From: Apostichopus japonicus
Taxonomy: Eukaryota > Echinodermata > Holothuroidea > Aspidochirotida > Stichopodidae
DNA: 64,000 nucleotides
NCBI RefSeq assembly: GCF_037975245.1
Contig: NC_092565.1
Span: forward strand, 2,925,499-2,989,498
Direction of reading: 5' to 3'
In this document: in pieces, positions 26,076-40,600 of the stretch
How the letters are laid out: each line of letters begins with the position of its first letter
How positions within the stretch are numbered: the first letter of the stretch is position 1
Position numbers and translations under genes: made by a program
Notes under the pieces: generated by a model
Told to the model about the DNA's origin: nothing
The model's input: only the letters and a program-made list of their open reading frames with translations
The model's database searches: none

Positions 26076-26960
26076 GTAAAACAGCAGTGCGCCACACTTA
26101 TGACAATTCCGTTTTGCGATATATCGGTGGCGCTTTACAAGTTTAATCCTTTAGCATACAGTGGAAATTGCTCGACGAGTTACCCTACTTTCCGTACACG
26201 CTAGCAGACAGGTAGACACATAAGGTCATGTATTTTTCTTCAAAATTAACCAGCCAGCCAATCAAAATTGCTCAGATTCTAAAACAAAGAATAAATAAAT
26301 AAATGAAAGAAAGAAGCAGAAAACATACTTCCAAGAGTTTGTGTTAATACAAGTATTAAATTGTGACCATCTTTGTGGTAGCATAGTTGGTCACACTGAG
26401 GGCTATGTGTAATAATGCTGTGCTGTATGTTTATTTTGGTAAAACTAGAGGAGAGCGGAAACTAAGGAGAAAGGCCACATCTTGGGGAGATTGTGTTCGT
26501 ATGCTGCAATACAAGCGTACAAGCAATACAGTGCGACGATGTAAACTATTATTTTTTGACACAAAATCACAGTATGTCCACATTTCAATATAAGAAACAA
26601 AATCCATACATCTCACAATTAACTAACCTATAGCATATTAAAAGAGAAAATTTATTATTACACGTAATCGCTATTCCGATGGATATATTAGTAAAAGGCA
26701 CTACGGTCATGGGTCGAGATTTCATTACAATCAGACAGTCACAGTTCAGTAGGTCTGTACTTCCAGTGGATTATCACATACGTAAGTTCTACAGTATGTA
26801 GTAAAGCCTATCCGAATCTATTAGTCAGTATACTTGTCACTTTGCCAGTACTGTCGAAACGACGGCGTTACTGTTACTGTAGATGTGTGAAAGTAAGTTA
26901 GGTTAGAGAACAAAAACACTGGTTTGTATCAACGTTTCGAATCAAAACAATCGTGGAGAA

Positions 26961-28630
26961 ATGGATTGCCAAGTGATTATATTCTTGGCTTTGTTCGGTA
27001 AGAAAGATTCAGGGTTTAAGTGCCTGACTTTGTACTAGTAATACTGGATTAGGCCTAACGTTAGGAATTGTTACTGTTAGAAACTATAGCCCAAAGTCTA
27101 AACTTAGGCCTATAGTATAGGCCTAAGTTAGACTTTACTTAGACTAGGCCTAGTCGTAAACATCATGGGAGAAAGCTGGTGCCACTCTAGCTACTTGTGA
27201 AAGAAACCAAAAGGGTGAAGGAGGGGAGGGCAAGAGAGGAGGGTACTTGGTGGTTGCCCTGGGATGGGAAGTTGTGGATTGGGGAGGGAGAGGATACTGA
27301 TGAGTTCTGCCTTTTATTAAAAATATACTTAATAAATTTTGCAATTTTAATATAAAAAACTGGCCACAGGGACACATGAAAACATCATTTTTGTATTTTG
27401 AGACACTTTTATGGATTTTTCTACCCATTTAAAGGAATTATACAGTAAACTTAAACATATGCTCGAAGTAATGAAAACTTTTCCTTGCTTCGAGCGCAGT
27501 TTGAATTCTGACCTTTACAAGTATATATTCTTTCCATTACTGGCAGAATTTTGTCATACCATCGATGAAAACACATAGCTAAAGGATAAAACTAAATAAC
27601 TGAGCAAAATTAGCTAACAAAACCTTCACAAAAGCAGCATATCTTTTTAAAGAATGTGAACGCCCTTACTATCACGAATTTACCATAGGTATCATGATTT
27701 ATCATCATGCCTGCTAGGAGAGACATGCACCTGGAAGTGGAGAAAGTTTATGAGTTGGGTAATGATGAATGCTTAGCTAGCCTGGGCCTGCAAAATTTCA
27801 TAGCAGATGCACAGATGCCTAAATTTTAGCCTTTTATACATGTGGTATAAGTGAGCAATTTTAGACAATTAAAGTCCTTATGAAGTATGGTATTACCGAA
27901 TGATCTACTTAAATGAGAAGCAATACTTTGTAATTTCTCTTGAATGATGGACATAATATAAACTTGTGCAGTTAGCAAAGTAAGCGGGTTATTATGTGCC
28001 ACTAGCCCTTTAAAAGCTATCAATGTTACAAGCCTAGAGTGAACAGTTTCTCTGTTTATAAGGCCTTCTTACAGTATCTTCTTCTTTTTTTTTTGTGCAA
28101 AAATAATTTGGGTATCTTTAAAAGTGTCATCAATATAAAGGCGGTGGCATTTGAAGCAATAAGGCTTAGCAATCGGGAGGGTCCGGGTTCAATACCCGGC
28201 CAGGTCATAGTAAGGTGGGTTTTTCATACAAGAGCAATCTACGATTTTCCCATCTGAAATGACGTTCTAACTTGGAAAGGTTCCAACTTAGAGTAAAAAT
28301 GTTGAATTGGAAGCCACCCCAAGTGTAAGTTGTAATCCATAAGCCCTTGTTGGTTTCTCCTACATTTGTGGTCGCTTAAGCGTCGTAAAAATCACTGCTA
28401 ATTACTATAAAAACTTTAAAAAATATGATAGTTCATCCTAAGTATTGTTAGCCTACACAATAAAGATTAAATGTTCTGCTGAAGAATAAATTAAACTATA
28501 GAGAGCACAAAATGTTGATATGAGTCTAAAAGATCCTCCTTTCATTTTATAATACTAGTATTTTCTGTAAACATGGACAAATTTATATAGTTCTTTCAAA
28601 TTAAGTATCTATTTTGCCTTGTAGCCATGA
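26961..28630 (+). other. Signal peptide of the first Skeletor-like protein, split by intron 1
   Basis: Exon 1 gives MDCQVIIFLALF, and exon 2 adds Ala-Met-Thr-Met-Gly before the mature-looking AQTEFGNL. This is a short polar start, a hydrophobic core and small residues near the cut. An intron splitting the signal peptide in phase 1 is found at the same place in the second copy. Confidence -1.
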
Positions 28631-31600
28631 CCATGGGTGCTCAAACAGAATTTGGTAATCTCATCGGTCGTTTCACGGATCTGCCAACTTTACATGATGT
28701 TGAAGGCGCAGTTTACGCAGTTGATGAAAGGACGTTTTACGTGCGTGGATTCTCCTATGATGGAACGGGGCCCGGTAAGATAAAGGTTTTATCCCATGAT
28801 TTAGTCAGTCATCAGTTCTTAAACGCTTAAATTTAAAGAAACTAAGCGGTTAGGAACATGGAAATGGTAAATGCGGTCATGACGAGCTAAATGTAATTTG
28901 ATGATTTTACCAAGTTGTATTTAATACACTCATGCTCATAAATGTCCAATAGTGCATGCAGCTATCATTTATGATGGAAGGACAGTAGTGGTCATTAGTA
29001 TGGTCTGTAACTCTTGTTTTATACCCGTTCCATCATTTTTCATCGCGAGAAGAAGAAGTCTTTAAGATAGAGATAAGACCAACGGTACCACTTTGTCTGA
29101 ATGTGTAGGATATTTACCACATTGAGGTTTGTATTTGTTTACAGTCAGAGATTCCTCTACATAAAACCTATAGTAGAGCACTACTAGAGCTGATATGGAA
29201 CCTTGGGCATTATGTGAAGGTGTCATCAATTTAAGGTGACTCCCCTTTTGCTTTGTGCTACTGAGAGCATATTGATATAGTCATCACAAGGCAAACAATG
29301 ATATTTAACCGTTGGTTAGGTTCCTGCAAAGGAATGCCAATACTGTATTTGTATAGTGTATACTAAAGTTAGGAATATATGGTTTCTTAACAAATGTATG
29401 GGTATGTAAACAGTGTTTGTATATCGCAATTATTATTTAGAGTTTTTAGACAATATAACACTGATCTAGACTTCATTGTACCACTGGATCCCGAGAACAC
29501 ATGTATTATATCGCTTAGAAATATGCATATATGCTCCCCTTTAATATTTCATTTAATTGGGATGGAAGGGTGTTGACTGGAGGGGGGGGGGGGAGGGGGG
29601 TAGTCACTTTCATGTAAACAAAAAATGGTCATATTACACATATGTGAGATCACATGGTCTAAGTCGGGTGGGGTGAGGGAGACACGGCAATTAGAAGGAC
29701 CAAGTTTTCTTTATCATCCTCTCTCTTTTGATATCTCTATGTGACAGTAAGTACTGTTGATCAAATTTGAATTAGATTTTTATAACTAATATAATCAAGC
29801 AGGATGAAATTTCTCTTATTGAAAACATTTATTGCGAAGCGACTCTTTTCAAAATTAAGACAAAATGCTGGATAAAAAGAAACAAACAATCAAAAACAAA
29901 ACAAGGAAATGATCAAAGTACAATGACCAGCACTGTTAACAATAAGAACATCACCATTCTTAAACAAAAGGCTTAGGTAGCATATTTCATCTGGTCCTGT
30001 TTAAATATATACTACAGTCATTTGGTTGCAATCATGTCATTCCCATCCCTAGCTACCATTGTAACTCTGTGTGACTGTTTCACAGTATACAATGTAATAT
30101 TTAGTTCCTTACATACATCTTGCTCATTGGGGTCACAATGACCCAAAGCTGATGTTTTTGCATGAGAGAATATATGCAAGTGTTTCAACCTATCAGCCTT
30201 AATTCATAATAATAATAACAATAATAATGATAATGATAATAATAATAATAACTAGTCTTATATAGTGCAGACTCCTACCACAAAACTTGTTCAATGCACT
30301 TTACGGGTGCTGAAGATGCAAAAACCAATAGAGTTGAGAAAAAAATTGGTTTTAAGACAGCGTCTTAATTGAATAATAGAATTCCATAGAGTTCCATAAA
30401 CGTGGTGCAGCATTCAGAAAGCTACAGTCAGCGAAGGATCTCGTACGTGACATTAGAACATGAAGTTGAAATTGATAATGCAAACGTATTGGTCTAGCTT
30501 GCTGATGTAAGAGAAAATTAAAGTACCTGTAGGTTGGGGTACCAGTTTGCATGACAAGAAAAGTTAAGAATGAGGATTTTGAAGTCAATACGGATTCTTA
30601 TTGGTAACCAGTGTAGTTCTGTCGGTAAAGGAGTGATGGGGGTAATTCAATCAGTAAAATACTGAAAGCTGAGAATGAGAGAGATCATTTTAAGGTTAAC
30701 AGCAGCAGGTGGCTACAGTGAGTGTTTTTGTGCCATGTGATGGCTTTGCAAAAATAATCTGAGACATACAGTAACTGCAATCAACCTCATCTTATTTGAT
30801 GGAAGTGGTTACTCTGAACAACTCTCCCAAAAACTATCAGATATCATGTTTCATTTGTGAGATATCCAAGCTTAAATGTCACTTCCAGTGTATACTGGTT
30901 TCATAATGAGAAACTTTTAAGGTTTAGTTTCCCTCGGTTTTTCTGCCCATATTTGCAGATTGATTACTTAATCTTAAATAATAAAAAAACTGGTAAAAGC
31001 TAGAGTAGGACTAGACTTTTTCTTCCCATAGGGATAATGTGATAGTTTTTACAAATGGTATAAATGTCACACATTTGGGTGGATTCACGAGCAGGTCGTT
31101 TTTGGGAAAGTTGACCATGCAAATGAGATTGAACATGTCAACACATGCTGGCAGCTATTTTCATCTGGATTTATTTCAATGGGATCACATCCAACGGATG
31201 GTAAATGATTCACATTTATAATTGAAATTATCGTCATTCCCAACATTTATTTATTACTCACTCTACAGCGGCATACTTTTACACTGGAACAACCCCAAAC
31301 CCAGCAAATGGAGGCATTATCATTCCTCTGGAGGACGGGAAGTAAGTTAACAAAAGATGTCAGTGTACGTCGCAGACATTTGGCCAAATTTGCTCCTAAA
31401 AGGGCTTAATTTGTAGCTAGTTTCTGTTAATGTCGTTAATTAGTTTAACAATCTCATGATCTGCTATATAGTTTATACAACAGTGGTCGAAACCATGGAC
31501 AGCATTAAAATGACTTTTGTGGGTAAAAGAGATGTTTGTTATATTCTCTGCTTCCAAACTGACAATACGAGCTTCAACGTATTGAAGTCCTAATTATGAA

Positions 31601-34600
31601 GAAAAAACCTAAAACTGCAGACATTGGTCTCTCTATTATTCATTGAATAAGTTTGTCCTAAAATTTGATAAAATTTGGATTTATTCACTCTTCTTTATGA
31701 CTCGTCATCATTCAGCTTAAATCCTTCAGACGTTTGTGAATACTCTTAACAGGTCAAAGTTTAAGGGTTTTTTTTGTTCAGACATGATTTTAATATAAAA
31801 TTTGTGTTTTATATTCTGTAATATTACTTTTTTTTTCTTTTTTTTTTAGATTTAGTCAAATAACAGTCCATTATCTAACCTTCTGTCCTTGATGTAAATG
31901 TTTTCATACATGGTTAGAGCACTTTTTCAAAAGGCAATATTAAACTTAAGTCAAACTGGAAGTTAATTTATTTTGTGTACTTATTTAATAGTTCTTTAGC
32001 AATAATTTTTGGATTTCCCTTAAAAACAAAGTTACAACATTGAAAATTAACTTTTTGAAAAGATTTTTTTCTTTAAATATGTATGTGGTATTTTACTATT
32101 TTGCAGTGTGATGATTCATAATTTATAAACATGTAACCACTTCCTGTAGGGTAAAGTACACACAATGAATGATGATTAGTGATACTATAAAATGCTTGGT
32201 GTGGTTGATAACTGACCTATTGAGCTTAATTCCCTTTTGAATCTAAAAAGCAAAGTTCAAACAAATGTTCTCAGTGACACAGCAAAAATGTATTTGTTAA
32301 GTATCGTGCATGGTAGTGTTTCCAACAAACAAATTCCGGAGACTGAAGGACTACACTGAAAAGTATGGACTGAATCACCAAATCAACTCATGCGTGCCTT
32401 TCAAAGAACCATAATACACAATTTGAAAATATTTATTGCCGGATCTGTATTTGTCATTGGGTGTGCGGTGACCATTGTGTACGTTAATAAACAAAAGGCG
32501 TTGCAGAACTACAAGCATTGTCAGGTACAACAGAAACAATTCCATTGTCTACATATTTCAGCGGATTACACATAGTAACTGTGAAGCGAAGCGTATATGC
32601 GCCAATTCTTTGGCAAGTAAGGTCTGTAGCCTCTGAAAGGGAGTGAAGACTCGGGCACAAAGAAACGTCTGATGACGTCTGATGCTGGTAATCTGAAGTA
32701 GTTTTGAATGAGGTGTAACAGAAGTGTTAGACACCACCATCAATCCCAGAAAATACACACACAGCTTGCTACACTAGTGTACAGTCAATACTGTACATGC
32801 AGCTACGGTCAATACCCACAACACAGTATACATAGCAGCGATGGACATCTCAGGTCCAGATAAAAGATAACACGTTTCATTGTAGCAACAAGAAAAAAAC
32901 TTCACTTGCAAACAACGGAAAGTCAACTTTTTTCAGAGGGCAGCACACGGTTTGGGACAAGTCTTCAATGCCTTTAAATCACAGTCATTGAGGGTGGTTG
33001 CAAGTGTGTCCTTGCGGTGATACAAACACCTTGGAGACAGACCATGAAACAACGATGTCTCCCTAAAGAAAGAAAGGAAGAAAATATATCACAGTGATGC
33101 AAACAGTATATATCATGGCAAAATAAAACCTTGAACCTCCAAATTAAGTCACATGGCCTAAATATTGGAGACCGTTGTTATAAGCTTCGGACTTGCCAAA
33201 GTTGCAAACAGACTATGCGGGTGCATAGCACTAAATTTCACATCATTACAACTGTTAGATGTACTGACATATTATTGCCAACAATATAATATAAAACAAT
33301 TACTCCACTGTAGGGCTTTATACATAATTAATAATAACTGTTACTATAGACTGAAATGTGTCTCTAATTGGCTTTCACTGTGTAGAACTGTGTGTCCTGG
33401 AGGTTAAAGATCATTGGTTATATACTAGAATGTCAAATAATGGTCGTTCATGTTTGAATAAACATTCTGCTGCCACCCCCATAATTAATTAATTAGTTAA
33501 TTAATTAGCCATGCACTCTCAATATCTAGGAATAATTTGGAGGGCATTAGTGAAGAACTTGCAGTGACGTACTTTTGAAATCCAAATATATTACCTGTAA
33601 CATGTTTTTTAACATGTTAACAATTTGAGGCAACATAGATTCATTACCTTTAAAAGGATCCATTGTGTTGCACTTTGAGTGGCTGTGCAATAAGTGCTCA
33701 AAATCTCAAGGAGGCAAAAATAATATTTGCTGGTTCGGACGTCATACGTAAAGTGCTCTGCTAGGTGAATAACAACCTTGAACTTTATGGTCCCAATTAT
33801 TATTTTCTCTGCATGAGGTTAGTTTACACAGACCTCTGGTTAAAATACTAGTCTATTGATGGTTGTAATTTTGTTTATAACAAAACCTGGACCCAATTTT
33901 ATGCTCTGCCTGCATATGACGTACATGGCTGGAATCTTCATGTCCTTGTTTCAATATTTTACATTTTTATGTCAAAGTGACTTGAATGACAGGAAATCTA
34001 AAACCTGCGTAAAGTTTAAGTTTGTAGGTTGGATTTAAAAGTCTGTGGTTTTCTTATAGAACCTTGGTTAACTATAGACAGGTACATTCAGTGGATTGTG
34101 CAAGATGAAGCTACTTTAGGCAGTTATTTCTTATTTTTTAGGCAGTTTATTCTTTCAATACTGTGACTGAGACTAGAGCACTGCTTAAAAGTGAATTTGC
34201 AATCAAAGTAAGAGACATTTTATGTGTACACAGTTATATGTTTATAAAATTGTGAGGGGGTGGGGGTTGTGGGGAAAGAATCTATTGAAGGTACTGTAGG
34301 GAGGTGAGTGTTTTGTGATATTCTGAGCAGGGGTAATCAAGACCATCCTCGGAACGCCAGGAAATTTTCCAAGTTTTCTTGGCTTCTATCCTGGAGCTAT
34401 ACGAACAAACAGGTCAAGTTAGGTTTCACTTTTGAAGTGTAACTTATTTTTATCTCATTGTTTGCAGTCTTGAAAAACTTGGAAGTTATAACAATGAAGA
34501 TTTGCTTGTGACCCTCCCTAATGGAGTACTCAGGAACTACAACTGGATCTCCATCTGGTGTGAGAGTGTTTCAGTAAGATAATTATGAAACGATGGCATA

Positions 34601-37600
34601 AATGTTAACTTTGATTACATTTGGTGCTAATATGTATTAATGGTTCAAGCAGGGGTGAAACCATGTATATTTCTGTTGGGCGGGGGGGGGAGGCTGGGGG
34701 CCTCAGCCTACCCCCCACTGGCAAACAGAACATTACAAAATTCTTAGTGTTTTTTACAGTATATATATGACATGCATGTATATATATGATATATACAGTC
34801 GCAAATTCTTCAACGGTTTGGTTTAAAAAGTTCAAAAAGTTCAAACATTTTGCATCTTAAAGCATCCTCCATTTTTCCAAAAATATCTCAAAAGGGAGCG
34901 GAGACATATCCCATTACACCCTTTCCATGGATGACTTATTATATCTTTGCCTCCTACCCCCCCCCCCCACACACAAAACAAAAAGGGTGGTTGTGCCCAG
35001 TGGCATCACCAGACACTTCAATCCTTACTGGTTTCGAACCTCTGGACATACAATCAGCATCCATAGCCTAGTGGTTAGGGTGTCCGCATACAGAGCGGGA
35101 GGCCCTGGTTGGAATCCCGGTGGAGGCTGGAAGTTTTTTCACTGTTCTTGATTCTCCAACTCATTACGATTTTCTTTAATATATATATATAGATATACCT
35201 ATGTATGTATATGTACAGTACTGTATACTTATCGACAATCTCTAATATACTGACTTTCAAGATCCAAAAAACAATTTCATAAATGGAAGCTCGGACAGGC
35301 TGGATGACCGATGCTGCTCCTCTGTTTTTTTTGCTCAGGTTGATTTTGGACATGTCAAACTTCCTCCTGGATTCACATATCCATCTCCAGTCAGCCTGGG
35401 TTATTTAGGAGAAAATCCTCTTGTACACCAGGTGGAGGCAGACGATGTCATAGTACTTAACTCTCGTGAAATTCAGTTTGTTCGTTTGAGTTATGACGGC
35501 GCAGGTCCAGGTAGGTCTAGCAAATTATTATGATTTATTTTCTTCATTTTATGACTATGAGACTTGATAAACAATGACTTGGATTTAATAATACACCTAA
35601 TTAACTATGTAATGGTTTCTGTCCACCAGTGTGATCACTTCATCTTTAAGAACACGTTTCATATCTATACAAACATGGTAAAGAAGAATCTGCAGGACTT
35701 AATCAAATGATCGAGAAACTTTAAAATCAATCGTTCATTGACTCGGATACATATACATGGTGAAGAACTTCAGTCGATTATTTCTGGGCTGTAAAAGCAC
35801 GGTGACACAAAAACTGAAATATCTGAGCTATAATCATGCAGAAAAACATTCCGTCAAAAATAATATCTTGACTTCAAAACTTGATGTTGTTTTCCTTTGG
35901 ATATATAAGCTGTACACTTTCCTATTTTTTTAAACCTTCCGATAGGTGCATATTTCTGGACTGGCGCTGGAACACCAGACAGTGGAGACACCAGAGTTCC
36001 TCATCCAGCAAATCAGCCGTAAGTAATAACTCTAAGTTAAAATACCGAAGGTACACCCTTCAAGTTCAAGAGATAGTAGAACTTGTAGCGAAGCAGCTAT
36101 TCAAGAATCCCCAGTTTTTGACAACGAAGGTTTTTCACAGAGTGTCTCTGGACTTGTTACATCAGCCATTTGCTACAGGTCTGTGAACAAAAGTATAAAT
36201 GGATGCAGGCAGCTAGTAGCCTGTAGGCAATGTTTACTTGAGTGAGAAAATGGGGACCATTTTGGTGATAAGGGGGTGAACCATATCTCATGCTAGCAGT
36301 AGTATGGAAATGTAGTGATTGCCCTATAGCTATGCCAATCATGTAACGGTACAGCAAAGTGGGGCAAGGTTTATTCTCATATACAGCATCTTGCACATTG
36401 AGTTGTTAATATTAAACATTCATGTTCTCTCCCTTTTCAAGAAATCAGATCCTTCCTCGTTATTCTAATGATGCGGTCACCATAATCCTGCCAGAGGGTT
36501 TCACAGCAGAAAACGTTGACTTCATCGGCATTTGGTGTGAAAGGGTTAACCAGAACTTTGGTCATGTGTCCACCAGCAATTTTGACCTTACAAATATACC
36601 ACCTTACATAGAAAGAGTCGAGACCACTGCTCCTACCACGGTAAGCTTTAATTTAAGATCACTGAGGATAAATATCCCCAACTTTGGGTAACATTTCATT
36701 AATTAAGTATAAATCTTAAATTTAGAATTGTTTTGGGGGCTTGAAAACGAAATTTGTCTCTTTGCAACTTACCTAAACTTTAGAGATTGTTTGAGTCAGG
36801 CCAATGATATGACCGGATCTCTGAAATCATTAAAAATTGCTTCTGGTTCAGATGTTCCAGCAAGTTTGTACCATCTTTTCTCAAATTTTTGTTCCCACTT
36901 TGTCTCTAATTGTTTTCTTCCTTGCCTATGTATCTAAGTACACATGGCATTAAAGCTATTTTAACTGTATAAACATGCAATGACCCCTTTAGGTGGGTGG
37001 AGTTTCATCGATTCCTTCCATCAAATTTTCATTGTTTCCAGAGCTTGGATAACTGCAAAGTGTTGGTACCAGATCGTTTCCATATTGCCTGGACTATCGA
37101 CCGATCCAATAACAAGATCACCTTGGAGTTTCAAGGAGTCATTTCTCTGAACGAGTATCTGGCATTTGGCATCAGTGGTTCGTCGTCCGCAACTCTTATG
37201 ATGGGCTCCGATGTCGCCGTGGTTTGGTTCGATCCGAGCGATTCGCAACCCAGAGCCGTGGATTACCATCTGAATGATTACAGTCAGGTGAAGACAATTT
37301 TAACGTTCCTGGGAAGTTTTTTTTTTTCAGTCATGGAGGGTTGTAGGAGGGGATATTTGATGAGTTGTGCACCAACAAAACCCAATCACAGTTTCCCATT
37401 CTAGTCAGAAATAAAAAAGTTGCCATCAATAGTGCAGTGGGTTTTATGTTCACTTTGGTTACCCTAGGGGCATTTAAAGCCACAGTAAAAACATATTAAC
37501 ATTTCAGAGTATTAAAAAGATGTAGTACTGTTTGTGTGGATGAAAGGTTGGTGTATTAAACAGCATTTGTCATCAGTTGGTCTCCAGTGATCAAGAAGGA

Positions 37601-40600
37601 TTAACCAGGATAAAAGGTTGTTATCCAGCTATCATCATTGGCAATGTTAATGTGTACTATCTTAAGTAGTACTGTTTACAAGTTGTTGATTTTTTTGTTA
37701 TATGTTGCTCCATTTCAGTACATGACAGATGCAGGCATCTCTTCATATTACTCGTTTTTAATTGCATCGTTTTATTTCAGTGTATACCAGAGGAAGGAAT
37801 AGGTGCCTGTCCTGACAACATACAAGGCGGTGCAGATAATGTTCAGCTCATCAGTGGAGAGCTCAAAGATGGATTGGCCACTATCACCATTGAAAGACCT
37901 CTTAATCCATGTAAGTCATAAAGATCTTCCCTGCCTATAACAAATACCACCCTTGTCCTCTCTTTTGGGCCAAAAACAGTTGGTAATGCTAGCCACACTG
38001 AACGCTCCTCTGCACAAATTCATGATTTAACACAGTGTACTATTTCATTGGTCAAGCCAAATTTGTCTTCACACAGGGAAGTAGTCCTGGTCATTAGAGC
38101 ACTTGTGTTAACAATTATACGGTGGCTGGTCAAATCATTAGGTGTACTCATGGATGAATCCTAATAACAGTACTTGGGGTAGTTTATGCTATCAAGTAAA
38201 AAAATATTAATGCTCATGAAAATTTGAGGAGGACTGTTTTTCTATAGGCAGGCTTGACCATCATGGTCTTGCCAGTAGGAGAATGTGACCTCTTAATTCA
38301 TGTAAATCTATCCAGTAGGAAAAAAGCAACCTCTTAATCCATGTAATTCCATCCTGTAGTGAAAAGTGACCACTTAATCCATGTTAGTCTATCCAGTAGT
38401 GAAAAACGACCTCTTTAATGCATGTAAGTCTATCCAATGGTAAAAGTATCTGGTACAATTATACATTGTATACAAAACCATAGTTCTCAGTATTTGTTAT
38501 GTCAACTGGAAACATTAATTAAAATTTTACCCTATATGTTGTTCTTTGAATTTCAAAAGAGAAATTACTTCTGGACCATTCTTTCAACTTTTAATTTTGT
38601 TTTCTTGAGAGTATATTGCTATGTCTACAGTATTAGCTAGTGTTTCTACCTTGTAAGTCTCAAGAAGTTATTAGAACAATGTCATTTAGCACACAAAATT
38701 AACTTTTTGATGAACAGTGTAAATTTTAAGAGCAAGTGACCCTTGGTTTGACCTTCTCTCTTTGTGTTCATCTGGATTACAGCTGATCCCTTGGATTCTG
38801 AGATTATCACCACCGGCGATGTATATGTCTCCTGGGGCATCGGATTTATCAACCCCACAGGTCACGCAGCAAAGCATGAAATCAGAACCAGTGGTATGCT
38901 TAAAGATCATTCCTTTTCATATAAGGCTTTGGGATTGTTGTGTGTATACTATTTCAACTCTGTGGTCTGTATGTCAATTGATGAACTTAATTTGCATAGT
39001 TTTGAAATTAAGTTACATCGGTGACTAAATCATCTTGATGAGAGCAAAGGAAATGAATTGGTTATTGATAACTGTATTAATTATTTAGTTAAGCATACCT
39101 ATGAATCATCTATCTGGTTGCATGGCGATACTAGGGAGCTACGACATGAAAGGAATATCATCTTTTCGTCTCTGTTTGTGGTGAATTGCTGATGACTTCA
39201 GCATTTATATGAAATATAATGACATATAGCAGTGTGATGGTATTATCATATATTTGTTATTTTATTTTTCAAACTCATATGCAGGGTTCTTTGGAAGGAA
39301 TTCATAACAGAGAATAAAATGAGGGTGTAGAACAGTTTTGTTCAAATTGAGTGAAATTTTGTCAAAAGACATAAAAAACAATGTATTTTAATAAATTCAA
39401 TAATAGTTACCAAATGAAATATTACTGACCGATTTGGAAACCTATCAGAAATCTCAGAGAATCCTCTTAATCTATTGTTGTGAATATTTGTCTCGGTCAG
39501 GAGATTTGACCGTCGACTTTGGCCGTACATCCTCGCAGTGCCCAGTATTGAGGACCTCTGGCAGTAGTGCAGGGTCACAAGAACCCTGGTACAGACCCTA
39601 TCTCAGAGAAGAGGGCAACGCAACCTTCTTGGCTGTTATCGGACCATCAGGGGGTCAGAGAGGGTATCAAGGTATTGCAAGTAAGTGAACCACGAATAAA
39701 ACTTTCACAAAGTAAAAGATATAAAACAGTTTTAGAATTCAATGAGTGTGTTCCACAGTCTTCAGTTAATCGGTGATAATGAGCAATTAATTATTCAGCC
39801 CTTTAATTAGTTTAATGATATAGTATGATCAATAACTGATTGATTTTTGTCAATTCCAAGCACTTGCTCTAACCTCTGACTGTTACAGGAGATAAAACAG
39901 CTGTTACAAAGAGGGTGGTATGTGTGAAGCATTCATTCTGATTTGGTGTTTGGTGGGTGTTTGGTGGGTAGTTATATCAGCTTACTGCCTGACAATATCA
40001 AGATTAGAGGCTGGTGGATCAACCAGGAAGAATGGTTAACACTTTTCCAATCATTGGAGACAATCAAAATTTCTGTTTCGACAAACAAAATTAGTTTCAT
40101 AGGTTGTCTGGAGGACGACTTTAGTAACATCCAATTTAGTTTGCACTTGAACCCCAAAAGAGGTCACATGATAATGGAAATCACCCTCCATCTCTTTGAA
40201 GAAATAGTGGTAGGCCTAAGATCCACCCAGATGGAAGTTCTGCTTGGCTCAAAGCTCATGTTCTAGTGACCAAACCCTCTCATGCCCCATGTACGTAATG
40301 GTCATTCTTTGTTACTCTGCTACATTTTCTCAGACAATCAAATTTGCTCTTTAGACAACCAAAACAGTAACACCTGCATGGGTGTAAGAGGAGGGTCATC
40401 CAGAAAAAGAAGTCATGAAAACTTTGGCTGGATTATTTATTAGGTACCGATTAGAAACAATAATCTGAACAAAAGTAACAGGCTGGTTGGTGCAATTAAT
40501 AGTTTTGGATCTGATTATACATATCATATATTCGTGAATTTGAATCTGATGCAGATATTAAGTGAACCTTGTGTGATTTGCTATATCGTTTTACTCAGAT

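Larger units (their letters stand above)
22872..26960. other. GPAA1 3' region, repeats, and promoter region of the first Skeletor-like gene
   Basis: The first ~950 bp are the likely GPAA1 3'UTR. The 140-bp array and the ~217-bp duplication are listed separately. From about 26080 to 26960 the sequence should include the promoter and 5'UTR of the Skeletor-like gene. No TATA box or start site could be fixed. Confidence -1.
28625..35360 (+). other. DM13 domain 1 of the first Skeletor-like protein (exons 2-4 and start of 5)
   Basis: Hallmarks are FGNLIGRF, VEGAVYAVDERTFYVRGF, SYDGTGPGAAYFYTG, LPNGVLRNYNWISIWCES and VDFGHV. The conserved Cys is in ISIWC. Exon lengths 150, 73 and 106 nt, with intron phases 1, 2, 0. 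Confidence -1.

Noticed and set aside
28180..28215. tRNA gene (T-arm GGGTTCAATACCC)
   Set aside because: Only the T-arm half is convincing; no acceptor stem or anticodon arm pairs, and a non-tRNA body follows, so it is called a SINE.
35050..35125. tRNA gene (TAGCCTAGTGGTTAGGG)
   Set aside because: Boxes A and B are diverged, the acceptor stem does not close, and the sequence extends on both sides into a repeat shared with 60603-60731.
39943..40266. 107-residue open frame in intron 11
   Set aside because: Lies between well-defined exons 11 and 12 that join in phase; no family motif and no fitting splice sites.
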